A stretch of DNA of 64,000 nt from Vibrio mangrovi (GTDB taxonomy: Bacteria; Pseudomonadota; Gammaproteobacteria; Enterobacterales; Vibrionaceae). The notes beneath the pieces were generated by a model that worked only from the letters and a program-made list of their open reading frames with translations, was not told the DNA's origin and did not search any database. Positions 1 to 7,697 of this stretch are shown here, one piece after another; position 1 is the first letter of the stretch; every line of letters begins with the position of its first letter. The stretch is from assembly GCF_024346955.1 (NCBI RefSeq), contig NZ_AP024884.1, positions 682,001 through 746,000 on the forward strand, given 5' to 3'. Position numbers and translations under genes: made by a program.

Positions 1-344
1 GTAACCAAATGATGTTCACAAGTACTGGTCACCGTGATGTCTTTAACCCGAACCATCTCGCTCACCTTCATTTTATTTTCAATCAGCGTGATTTTGGGGA
101 AGTTGTGGTAATCCAGACCGGAAAAGACCTCATCGACATACATCTTAGCAATACGATGCGGTGTTTCTTCCAGGCTATCGTCAGTTAAATCCAGTCCGAG
201 CAGATTCAGAATTTCACGCATATGGTATTCAATTCTTTCTTTCTTCTCTTCCCTTCCCACAGGATTGGGATACATTGGCGTTTCTAAACCGCGATGTTCG
301 AGTGCATTTTTGACCAGCAACGCAGACTCGCTCAGACCTGACAT
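1..344 (-). CDS. folE: GTP cyclohydrolase I, 5' part (gene runs off the window)
   Basis: First committed enzyme of tetrahydrofolate synthesis, converting GTP to 7,8-dihydroneopterin triphosphate in the cytoplasm. About 114 N-terminal codons are visible on the minus strand. They read MSGLSESALLVKNAL, then the family hallmarks ETPHRIAKMYVDE and FPKITLIENKM, and run into TSTCEHHLVT, which contains the first zinc-ligand cysteine. The alignment to the E. coli enzyme is collinear from the first residues, which supports the ATG at 342-344. The C-terminal half lies left of position 1, so completeness cannot be judged. It diverges from moeA across a 460-base intergenic region. Confidence 0.95.
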   Translation of the reverse strand, partial: MSGLSESALLVKNALEHRGLETPMYPNPVGREEKKERIEYHMREILNLLGLDLTDDSLEETPHRIAKMYVDEVFSGLDYHNFPKITLIENKMKVSEMVRVKDITVTSTCEHHLV

Positions 345-521
345 GACATTACCTCTCTAATTCAACCCTTTCGGATGGCTGACAAGGATACTCGGAATTT
401 GCAATAATTACATCCACATTTTATGGCAGGAAATTAGAATCACCCCAAGTGCTTGTTCTTTATAGGGCAATTTTGAGGCTTGTGTTGTCATAAAGTGCAA
501 TTTATTGCATTAAAATATTCA

Positions 522-728
522 TATACCCAAGTAACCTCAAGATGCAGGATTCAGAGTGTCTTCAATCGGTGCCATTCAAGGAAAATGTCGGCAGGAATGG
601 CATTCCATTTCAACGGCATTTGACGCAGAAAGGGGCCAATTGAAGCACTCCCGAAGGGCGAGTTCACTGAACTCAGAGACAAGGCAGAGATTCTCGCTGA
701 AACTGCATCTTGAGGTCACTTGGGTATA
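522..728. repeat. Palindrome-ended 207-bp intergenic repeat (MITE-like)
   Basis: The element begins TATACCCAAGTAACCTCAAG and ends with the inverted form, CTTGAGGTCACTTGGGTATA, so it has about 26-bp terminal inverted repeats around a roughly 155-bp core. No transposase is encoded, and short reading frames across it look like chance. Related partial copies lie at 7581-7645 and 12648-12690. The rest of the folE-moeA gap (345-521 and 729-804) shows only AT-rich promoter-like sequence. I associate this repeat with Vibrio intergenic regions; that is memory, not a search. Confidence 0.75.
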
Positions 729-804
729 AAAGCGCACCGGCATGAAACCATTCATGCTAAAGTAGCCCCTCAACAATATAAAACATGAATTAGGATAAAC
801 AGAT

Positions 805-2040
805 ATGGGATGCTGTGATACCAAAGGACTTCTCTCGATCAAAGATGCAATTCAAACAATGCTGGCTGATGTATCACCGATAAAAATTAGTCAGAACCTT
901 CCCATAGAAACTGCATTAGGCTATGTCCTTGCCGAAGATATTCGTTCTCCGATAGATGTTCCCCCATTTAATAACTCTGCAATGGACGGCTATGCAGTCC
1001 GCCGTCAGGATCTGGCAGAATGCGATACACTGCCTCTCGCCGGAAAAGCCTTCGCCGGACAGCCTTTTGACGGGGAATGGCCGGAAAAGACCTGTGTCCG
1101 GATCATGACTGGTGCACCGGTACCTTCCGGCTGTGATGCAGTCATCATGCAGGAAAAAACAGAATCCACAGCTGATGGTATTCATTTTCTTACGACAAAG
1201 GTAAAAGCACAGGACAATATTCGCCCGCAGGGAGATGACCTCAGACAGAATGAAATTGTATTTCCTGCTGGCACCCGTCTGACCGTCCGGGATTTGCCAT
1301 TACTGGCTTCTCTGGGCATCCGTCAGGTACCGGTATTCAGAAAGCCCAGAGTGGCTATTTTCTCAACCGGAGATGAACTGAAACCTGTAGGAGAACCACT
1401 CAAAGCCGGAGAAATCTACGACAGTAATCGCTATGCGATTCGCCCCATGCTCGAGAAATTCGGCTGTGAAGTAATCGATCTGGGAATTATTCCTGATGAT
1501 CAAACACAATTGACTGAAACATTTGAAAAAGCCCAGTCTCTTGCCGATGTCGTTATTACCTCCGGTGGTGTGAGTGTCGGAGAAGCGGACTACACCAAAA
1601 ATATTCTCGAATCTCTCGGGCAAATCAATTTCTGGAAAATCGCGATTAAACCGGGGAAACCATTCGCTTTTGGTAAACTGAATCATTCTCTGTTTTGTGG
1701 TCTGCCCGGTAATCCGGTTTCTGCGGCAGTCACTCTGTATGTCCTCGTTCAGCCAATGCTCGCAAAACTCGCCGGACATACACAATGGCAGGCTCCGGCT
1801 CAGATGCAGGCAGTCAGTAAAATTTCCTTTAAGAAATCTCCCGGCAGAGCTGATTATCAGCGAGGCATATTCAGTATTGAAAACGGGCAACTGGTCGTCG
1901 ATAACGCCGGGAATCAGAGTTCCGGAGCATTCCGGGCGATGAGTGCTGCCAATTGTTTTGTTGTTCTGGAGCAGGAACGGGGATCGGTTGAAGCCGGAGA
2001 AATGGTCACCATTGAACCGTTTAATCCGGCACTGTACTAG
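805..2040 (+). CDS. moeA: Molybdopterin molybdenumtransferase MoeA
   Basis: Inserts molybdate into adenylylated molybdopterin, the last general step of molybdenum cofactor synthesis in the cytoplasm. The 411-aa length is normal for the family. Visible marks are the N-terminal MoeA segment with PPFNNSAMDGYAV (about residues 52-64), the MoCF-fold segment FSTGDEL and GEIYDSNRY, the TSGGVSVGEADYT loop (about 251-263), and KPGKPFAFG with GLPGNPVSA (about 283-308). The start MGCCDTKGLLS matches the form I know from vibrios. moeB follows 10 bases later, so the two are probably one transcript. Confidence 0.96.
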   Translation: MGCCDTKGLLSIKDAIQTMLADVSPIKISQNLPIETALGYVLAEDIRSPIDVPPFNNSAMDGYAVRRQDLAECDTLPLAGKAFAGQPFDGEWPEKTCVRIMTGAPVPSGCDAVIMQEKTESTADGIHFLTTKVKAQDNIRPQGDDLRQNEIVFPAGTRLTVRDLPLLASLGIRQVPVFRKPRVAIFSTGDELKPVGEPLKAGEIYDSNRYAIRPMLEKFGCEVIDLGIIPDDQTQLTETFEKAQSLADVVITSGGVSVGEADYTKNILESLGQINFWKIAIKPGKPFAFGKLNHSLFCGLPGNPVSAAVTLYVLVQPMLAKLAGHTQWQAPAQMQAVSKISFKKSPGRADYQRGIFSIENGQLVVDNAGNQSSGAFRAMSAANCFVVLEQERGSVEAGEMVTIEPFNPALY

Positions 2041-2050
2041 AGAAAACGAA

Positions 2051-2812
2051 ATGAATACGCATAACGAATTACTCAGCAATGAAGAGTATCTCCGTTATAA
2101 CCGCCAAATCATACTGAAAAACTTTGACTTTGACGGTCAGGAAGCTCTAAAACAAAGCCGGGTCTTGATCATCGGCGCAGGAGGACTGGGATGTGCTGCC
2201 AGTCAGTATCTCACATGTGCCGGAGTCGGCAGTATCACACTGGTTGACGATGACGTTGTTGAACTTTCCAATCTTCAGCGCCAGGTTTTGCACACCGATC
2301 AGGACATCGGCCGGATGAAAGTCGATTCTGCCGCAGATGCACTTCGTCAGCTCAATCCTCACCTGAAGATTGAAACCATTGCTCAGCGGCTTGACGACTC
2401 AGAGCTGCTGACACTGATTCGGGAACATCATGCGGTTCTGGATGCCAGTGATAATATTGCCACCCGCAATCAGCTCAATAAACTCTGCTTCCAGAGTAAA
2501 ACACCGCTCATTTCCGGAGCAGCGATCCGTATGGAAGGCTTTTTAAGTGTTTTTACCTATCAGGCCGATGAACCCTGCTATCAATGCTTCAGTGCTCTGT
2601 TCGGCAACCACGCGCCAACCTGTGTCGAAAGCGGCGTTCTGGCTCCGGTGGTTGGTATTATCGGTACAATGCAGGCACTTGAAACCATTAAAGTTCTGGC
2701 GAATTATGGACAACCTCTCCGGGGAAAAGTGCTGTTACTCGATGCGATAACGCTCTCATGGCAGGAAATGAAGCTGACGAAACGGAAACAGTGCCCGGTC
2801 TGCCATTCATAG
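2051..2812 (+). CDS. moeB: Molybdopterin-synthase adenylyltransferase MoeB
   Basis: E1-like enzyme that adenylates the C-terminal glycine of MoaD, allowing sulfur transfer for molybdopterin synthesis. I start it at the ATG at 2051 (MNTHNELLSNEEYLRYNRQ; 253 aa) rather than the longer in-frame opening at 1943, which lies inside moeA. The Rossmann motif GAGGLGCAASQYL is followed by the conserved LSNLQRQVLH. Two zinc cysteine pairs are visible (PCYQC, and CPVC near the C terminus). There is no rhodanese extension, so it is the short bacterial MoeB form. A sulfurtransferase gene, a plausible source of persulfide sulfur, lies directly downstream. Confidence 0.95.
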   Translation: MNTHNELLSNEEYLRYNRQIILKNFDFDGQEALKQSRVLIIGAGGLGCAASQYLTCAGVGSITLVDDDVVELSNLQRQVLHTDQDIGRMKVDSAADALRQLNPHLKIETIAQRLDDSELLTLIREHHAVLDASDNIATRNQLNKLCFQSKTPLISGAAIRMEGFLSVFTYQADEPCYQCFSALFGNHAPTCVESGVLAPVVGIIGTMQALETIKVLANYGQPLRGKVLLLDAITLSWQEMKLTKRKQCPVCHS

Positions 2813-2830
2813 TACGGCATCAAAAACAGT

Positions 2831-2873
2831 ACGGCACTATAATAAGTGACAACGTCACTCAAAATAGTGCCGT
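2831..2873 (+). terminator. Two-tier hairpin after moeB
   Basis: The outer arms ACGGCACTAT (2831-2840) and ATAGTGCCGT (2864-2873) pair perfectly, and an inner stem AGTGAC/GTCACT (2845-2859) stacks inside. The run of T expected of a strong intrinsic terminator is missing, so this may be a weak terminator or an mRNA-stabilising structure between moeB and the sulfurtransferase gene. Confidence 0.5.
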
Positions 2874-2905
2874 TGTCCTGAAATTTCAATAAAAGGAATG
2901 GAACA

Positions 2906-3739
2906 ATGTCACCGCTTGTCTCAGCTCAATGGCTGTCCCAACGTCTTTCTGATCCCAATCTGGTCATTCTGGATGCCAGTATCACCTTTCAGATTCCGAC
3001 CGAGACTGAAAAAGATACCATTCATAAAATTCCCGGAGCCCGCCGCTTCGATTACGATAAAGTGTTTTGCGATCCCGACAGCCATCTGCCGCACATGATA
3101 CCGGATGAAGAACGCTTTAATCAGTGTGCCCGCGAGCTGGGACTGAATCAGAACTCCGTCATCGTGGTCTATGACAATAGCGGTACATTCGCATCTCCAC
3201 GGGCATGGTGGATGTTCAGATCCATGGGACATCAACAGGTCTATATTCTCAACGGCGGCTTAACTGAGTGGAAACAACAGGGAAAACCTCTGGCAACAGA
3301 ATACCAGACCAATGTGAAACCCGGTGATTTTTCCGGAAATCTGCACGCCGATTTTTTTGTCGACGCTGATTACGTTCTCGGGCAAATTAATCAGGAAAAC
3401 AGTATTACGATCGATGCGCGATCACAGGAACGTTTCTCAGGTGCTGTACCTGAGCCAAGGGAAGGAATCAGAAGCGGTCATATTCCCGGTTCTGCCTGTC
3501 TGTCGTTTACCCAACTCATTGATCAGCACACACTGAAACCCGCCGAAGCGCTTCGTCCCCTGATGGATAAGGTTCTGCCTCATGACGCCGGAGAATATAT
3601 TTTCAGTTGTGGTTCCGGTGTTACAGCCTGCATCGTTTTGCTGGCCGCATATGTGTGTGGTTATCAGAATCTGAAAGTCTACGATGGCTCATGGACTGAA
3701 TGGGGAGGCTCACAGCTTCCGATCATGACGGGTGAATGA
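2906..3739 (+). CDS. sseA: 3-mercaptopyruvate sulfurtransferase
   Basis: Transfers sulfur from 3-mercaptopyruvate to thiol acceptors or cyanide. The 277-aa protein has two rhodanese domains. The N-terminal one (about 5-125) includes VVYDNSGTFASPRAWWMFR and lacks a catalytic cysteine. The C-terminal one (about 150-275) has the loop CGSGVTA with Cys235. The CG(S/T)GVTA loop separates mercaptopyruvate sulfurtransferases from thiosulfate rhodaneses, which have CRxGxR/T. The start is the ATG after the RBS-like AAAGGAATGG. It lies 93 bases after moeB on the same strand. Confidence 0.9.
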   Translation: MSPLVSAQWLSQRLSDPNLVILDASITFQIPTETEKDTIHKIPGARRFDYDKVFCDPDSHLPHMIPDEERFNQCARELGLNQNSVIVVYDNSGTFASPRAWWMFRSMGHQQVYILNGGLTEWKQQGKPLATEYQTNVKPGDFSGNLHADFFVDADYVLGQINQENSITIDARSQERFSGAVPEPREGIRSGHIPGSACLSFTQLIDQHTLKPAEALRPLMDKVLPHDAGEYIFSCGSGVTACIVLLAAYVCGYQNLKVYDGSWTEWGGSQLPIMTGE

Positions 3740-3780
3740 GCTGATAAGCTCCATTGATGTGTGTACTGACAACTGTTCCT

Positions 3781-3840
3781 GTTAACACTGGAATAGTTTT
3801 ACTAACACTGAAATACTTTTACTAACACTGAAATAGCTGT
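3781..3840. repeat. Three tandem copies of a 20-bp unit
   Basis: The three units begin GTTAACACTGGAATAG, ACTAACACTGAAATAC and ACTAACACTGAAATAG, in strict 20-base register between the convergent sseA gene and the following minus-strand gene. Copies 2 and 3 differ at four positions or fewer. No reading frame spans them. Confidence 0.85.
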
Positions 3841-3872
3841 AGGGCGTGTTTATATTCCGATAATCACGCCCT
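3841..3872 (-). terminator. Hairpin after the 399-aa gene
   Basis: Inverted repeat AGGGCGTG (3841-3848) / CACGCCCT (3865-3872) directly downstream of the minus-strand stop codon. It has a long loop and no T-run, so it is a weak terminator candidate. Confidence 0.45.
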
Positions 3873-3877
3873 GACAC

Positions 3878-5077
3878 TCATAAATTAAAATCTTTTGTCT
3901 GGGGCGTATCAAACACGGCAGCTTCAGAAATATAAACATGTGAAGCAAAGACATCTTTCTGTTCTTTGGTCAGATCTTTCGGATCTTCGACTTCCGGCCA
4001 GTCCGGATTATAGAAAAAGATTCGGTTGACCAGACTTTCATCATAAATGGCCAAATGCAGTTTCAGATCATCATAAGGCAGAATCCTGTCTTCAAATCCC
4101 AGCGCCGCCACAGCATTACGAGCCACTTTCACCGTATTCTCGTTTTTAAAATCCGTGTTATTGGCGCTACTCTCACGGTTGGTGAATGTCACCCGTGAGC
4201 CTATCGGTAAAGCATCAAATAACTCCCGATCGGTTAAATTGGCTTTTTCACCGGTTGCCGGATTCACAAACGGCTCATCCGGTCCGCTTCGGCGCAACCC
4301 ACTTTTTGATTGCAGTCCGGTACTTTCAAAGCTGCTGATTTTAATTGGTTCACCGGTTTCAAACAGTTCTTTTTTCTCCTCCGGAGAGGCGGAATGATAC
4401 AACGCATAGAGTTGTAATACCTGTGCATATTCGGCACAGTCTAAATAATATTTCGTCCCCGGTTTTTTCGGCCCGAACAGGTGCTCATCCAGTAACTCCC
4501 CCATAGAAATCCCGTCTTTAACAACCCAGGCATTATCTTTATAGTTGGAGAAAATCTCGTCATTCTTAAAATCTTTCTTTACTGCGGTGCGATTCAGAAT
4601 ACTTTTCAGTGTATGTGCATCGATTTCCTCCCCCAGCCCTTGTTTCTTCTTAATGAACTGCACCAATGCATTCGGCTGACCAAAAGTAATCCGGTTTTCA
4701 GACAGATGAACCGCTTTGGTCAAAGCCTGCTTATAACGTGCTGATGCCGTTTTTCCATCGGGGAAATTGAGGATATCAAGGCCAGCTTTGGTCAATCCCA
4801 TTCCGGGAGGAAACGGTGGCATCGAACCGGATGCCGATGATGCTGTTCGTCCCGAATCAGGCCGTGGTTCAGGCGTTGCAGCATGAGTGGATGACGTCTG
4901 TCCGGAAACTCCGGGGCGAGCAACTGCCGCAGTATGAGAAGAAGATTCCGAAGTCCGGTGGCTCTCCTGCCCCTGCGTACGAGATTGCCCCTGAGAAGCT
5001 TCCTGAGATGAAGGCGACTGGGAATCATGATTCGCCCCCCATAAATAATTAAAGGCTGATGTAACAATATTTACCAT
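3878..5077 (-). CDS. Unknown 399-aa protein, possible transglutaminase-like fold
   Basis: I do not recognise a named family with certainty. Residues 15-95 are rich in Ser, Gln, Thr and Pro and are probably disordered. A folded domain fills about 100-399. Its C-terminal part has YYLDCAEYAQ (Cys214), then LPIGSRVTFTN (about 290-300) and FKNENTV (about 310-316). This order recalls Bacillus spore transglutaminase Tgl, in which the catalytic Cys sits in ECATAM and the partner Glu in GENVI. The resemblance is short and could be chance. No signal peptide or membrane segment is evident. A disordered Ser-rich N terminus plus a Cys-dependent domain also fits a secreted effector, but no secretion genes are nearby. 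Confidence 0.5.
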   Translation of the reverse strand: MVNIVTSAFNYLWGANHDSQSPSSQEASQGQSRTQGQESHRTSESSSHTAAVARPGVSGQTSSTHAATPEPRPDSGRTASSASGSMPPFPPGMGLTKAGLDILNFPDGKTASARYKQALTKAVHLSENRITFGQPNALVQFIKKKQGLGEEIDAHTLKSILNRTAVKKDFKNDEIFSNYKDNAWVVKDGISMGELLDEHLFGPKKPGTKYYLDCAEYAQVLQLYALYHSASPEEKKELFETGEPIKISSFESTGLQSKSGLRRSGPDEPFVNPATGEKANLTDRELFDALPIGSRVTFTNRESSANNTDFKNENTVKVARNAVAALGFEDRILPYDDLKLHLAIYDESLVNRIFFYNPDWPEVEDPKDLTKEQKDVFASHVYISEAAVFDTPQTKDFNL

Positions 5078-5144
5078 TGCGCATGCTCTTATTATTTTCT
5101 GAAAATTCAGGAAATAAGTGGCGATTGCTGCATGACAAGTTCCG

Positions 5145-6134
5145 TTATTCTGATTTAAATGTCATTTGCTCATCAAGGTTGAGTATCGTCAGAGCATTGG
5201 AAACACTGGTTGCAATCACATCGATAGCTCCGGTTCTCAGAGCGCCCAAAAGTGCCAGTGGCTTACTGTTTTCGGCTGCGATGGCAATCACCTCGGCAAT
5301 CGGTCTGAATTCTTCAATGCTCAGGCCAATAATCCGGTCACTCATCACCGTTTTAGCAACTTGCCCGTGAATATCGAAAAAGTCATATCCGGCAAAGTCC
5401 CCGACAACACCTTGTTGTAAGCGGGACTGAACAACCTCTTGAGAGGTAAACCATCCCAGATCTACCATATAACTATTCTCGCTCATATCACCGATACCAA
5501 CTAACGCGACATCAGCTTTTCTTGCCAGATCCAGCGTCTGTTTGATCGTTTCATTTTCCATGAATGCCAGTTTCTGTGCCCGGTTCTCCGCGTAAGCCGG
5601 CGCATAAAGTGTTTCCGATGTTCCCCCATATTTTTTCGCCAGTTGACGGCAAATGTGGTCAGCATTAAACATCCCGCCTCTCGGGTGGATTCCCCCGATA
5701 CTACAGACAAACTTCACATCCTTCGGAGAAATCACCCCGACATGATGTGCCACAGCTGACACATTTCTCCCCTGACCGACCGCAATTACCTGACCGTTGC
5801 GTAATGAACCGGATAAGTAATTGGAAACCAGTCCGGCAATTTGCTGGCGTTGCTGTTCTTCTCCGGGCTGATCCAGTGCAATCAGTGCCCGTTTAATCCC
5901 AAAACGTTCGATCAGACGCTGCTCAACCTTAGCACTGAATACCGGGTGGTATTTTACGGTAATTTCAACAATGCCTTCATCCCGGGCCTGTCTGAGCATC
6001 CGGCCAACCTTCGCTCTGGAGATTGAATACTTTTTTGAGATCTCTTCCTGAGTTGCACCATCCTGATAGTAAGCAACCGAGATCTCAGTTAGCAGATCTG
6101 AGTCTTCAACGGATATTTCCTGTGGGCTTGTCAT
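5145..6134 (-). CDS. SorC/DeoR-type sugar-binding transcriptional regulator
   Basis: Predicted repressor or activator responding to a phosphorylated sugar. The N-terminal helix-turn-helix spans about residues 15-60 (YYQDGATQEEISKKYSISRAKVGRMLRQA). The rest is the SorC effector domain, with VGQGRNVSAVAHH, VCSIGGI and VGIGDMSE. I prefer the second of two adjacent ATG codons (6134), because GGAGG then lies at a proper distance; this gives 329 aa. It is divergent from talB. Its placement suggests control of the transaldolase-transketolase pair, though this is inference from neighbourhood. Confidence 0.85.
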   Translation of the reverse strand: MTSPQEISVEDSDLLTEISVAYYQDGATQEEISKKYSISRAKVGRMLRQARDEGIVEITVKYHPVFSAKVEQRLIERFGIKRALIALDQPGEEQQRQQIAGLVSNYLSGSLRNGQVIAVGQGRNVSAVAHHVGVISPKDVKFVCSIGGIHPRGGMFNADHICRQLAKKYGGTSETLYAPAYAENRAQKLAFMENETIKQTLDLARKADVALVGIGDMSENSYMVDLGWFTSQEVVQSRLQQGVVGDFAGYDFFDIHGQVAKTVMSDRIIGLSIEEFRPIAEVIAIAAENSKPLALLGALRTGAIDVIATSVSNALTILNLDEQMTFKSE

Positions 6135-6449
6135 CATTTCCTCCCGGTCATCCGGCTAAAATCCCAGGATAGCGATTCACACGATCCCGGTAATAGATAG
6201 TAGTAAACTAGCCTTTATATAACAAATGTTACCACCTGATACAAATGCTCACTATAAATTTGACTCATTCGGATAGAGAAAACCCGAGTAGATGAGCGAA
6301 AATTCGGGTTCCAGCAGGGAAACAACAGCTGAACTTTCTGAATATCCGCGTAAGATGGAAGAAATTCATGATAGCCGTTGACTTTCTCTGTGGTTCGGAT
6401 AAATATGGATTCATCATTTACTCATCATTTGATCATATGTTCAAAGCAC

Positions 6450-6465
6450 TTGAGCAAATGTTGAA
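6450..6465. promoter_or_regulatory. Candidate SorC-family operator upstream of talB
   Basis: TTGAGCAAATGTTGAA is an imperfect palindrome resembling operators of the SorC/DeoR family. Related fragments occur in the same 6138-6585 gene-free stretch: TATGTTCAAAG near 6436, AACAAATGTTACC near 6220 and ACAAATGCTCAC near 6240. The clustering between a sugar regulator and its likely target supports a regulatory role, but no consensus is known to me for this protein. Confidence 0.35.
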
Positions 6466-6585
6466 GATTTATCAAGCCAACACCGGAATGATGTCATCTC
6501 ACCATCGATGATGAAAGCGTCCTATGATGAGAATGTTATATCATATGAGTGTTGTGCTTTTGGCCTAAGAGAGGATGATCGGAAT

Positions 6586-7536
6586 ATGAGCAATCAACTA
6601 GAACAACTTCGCAAATATACCACTGTCGTTGCAGATACCGGCGAAATAGAAGCCATTAAGAAATATCAGCCTGAAGACGCAACCACGAACCCATCGTTAA
6701 TTCTGAAAGCAGCTCAGATCCCTGAATACGCAGCGTTTATCGATCAGGCAATCAGCTATGCAAAATCTCAGAGTGATGACAAAGCACAACAGCTTGAAGA
6801 TACTGGTGACATGCTGGCAGTTACCATCGGTAAAGAAATCCTGAAAACCATCCCTGGTCGTATTTCGACTGAAGTTGATGCACGTTTATCTTACGATACT
6901 GAAAAAACCATTGAGAAAGCCCGTAAGCTGATTGGCCTGTATAACGATGCTGGTATCAGTAACGATCGCATTCTGATCAAAGTCGCCTCAACATGGGAAG
7001 GTATTCGTGCAGCAGAGGTGCTGGAAAAAGAAGGCATCAACTGTAACCTGACTCTGCTATTTTCATTTGCTCAGGCTCGTGCCTGTGCTGAAGCCGGAGC
7101 TTACCTGATCTCGCCATTTGTCGGCCGCATCATGGACTGGTACAAAGCCAAAGAAGGCCGTGACTTTGCAGCCAGTGAGGATCCGGGTGTTCTGTCTGTC
7201 ACCAAAATCTACAACTACTACAAAGAACACGGTTACGATACCGTCGTTATGGGTGCCAGTTTCCGTAATACCGGTGAAATTCTGGAACTTGCCGGCTGTG
7301 ACCGTCTGACTATCAGTCCTCAACTTCTTCAGACACTGGAAGAAACCGAAAGCCAGATCGATGTGAAACTGACTCCGGCGACAGATGTGAAAGCACGTCC
7401 TCAGCCGATGAGCCACGCTGAATTCCTGTGGGAACACAATCAGGATCCAATGGCTGTCGAGAAACTGGCTGAAGGGATTCGTAACTTCGCTATCGACCAG
7501 GGCAAACTCGAAGCCATGATTAGCGAAAAGCTCTAA
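6586..7536 (+). CDS. talB: Transaldolase B
   Basis: Moves a dihydroxyacetone unit from sedoheptulose-7-phosphate to glyceraldehyde-3-phosphate in the non-oxidative pentose phosphate pathway. I start at the ATG at 6586 (MSNQLEQLRKYTTVVADTG), 26 codons inside the longest frame. It follows a GAGAGGATGA Shine-Dalgarno-like stretch and gives the usual 316 aa. Lys132 in RILIKVASTWEG is the Schiff-base lysine. DATTNPSL and LISPFVGRI are also present. Transketolase follows after a terminator and a repeat. Confidence 0.97.
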   Translation: MSNQLEQLRKYTTVVADTGEIEAIKKYQPEDATTNPSLILKAAQIPEYAAFIDQAISYAKSQSDDKAQQLEDTGDMLAVTIGKEILKTIPGRISTEVDARLSYDTEKTIEKARKLIGLYNDAGISNDRILIKVASTWEGIRAAEVLEKEGINCNLTLLFSFAQARACAEAGAYLISPFVGRIMDWYKAKEGRDFAASEDPGVLSVTKIYNYYKEHGYDTVVMGASFRNTGEILELAGCDRLTISPQLLQTLEETESQIDVKLTPATDVKARPQPMSHAEFLWEHNQDPMAVEKLAEGIRNFAIDQGKLEAMISEKL

Positions 7537-7547
7537 GGTGATTCCAG

Positions 7548-7578
7548 AGAGGACTGTGTAAAAACAGTCCTCTTTCTA
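7548..7578 (+). terminator. Intrinsic terminator after talB
   Basis: The 10-bp stem AGAGGACTGT (7548-7557) / ACAGTCCTCT (7564-7573) with a short loop is followed by TTCTATTT. It separates talB from tkt, so tkt probably has its own promoter or depends on read-through. Confidence 0.8.
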
Positions 7579-7580
7579 TT

Positions 7581-7645
7581 TATACCCAAGTGATTTTTAT
7601 ACCCAAGTGATCTTAAGATGCAAATTCCGGAAGCATTTGGGTATA
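7581..7645. repeat. Short degenerate copy of the palindromic repeat
   Basis: TATACCCAAGTGATTTT is immediately followed by a second TATACCCAAGTGATCTTAAG opening, and the copy closes with CATTTGGGTATA. It keeps both ends of the 522-728 element but almost no core. The left end is duplicated, as expected of internal deletion plus end duplication. Confidence 0.65.
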
Positions 7646-7697
7646 CACCGTTTCACAATCTTCATTTAATCTTGTTGAAATATTATTGGAAAAAAAT

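Noticed and set aside
576..842. 88-residue minus-strand frame before moeA
   Set aside because: It translates the palindromic repeat; the same peptide fragment reappears at the solo repeat end near 12650, which is what a repeated non-coding element would give.
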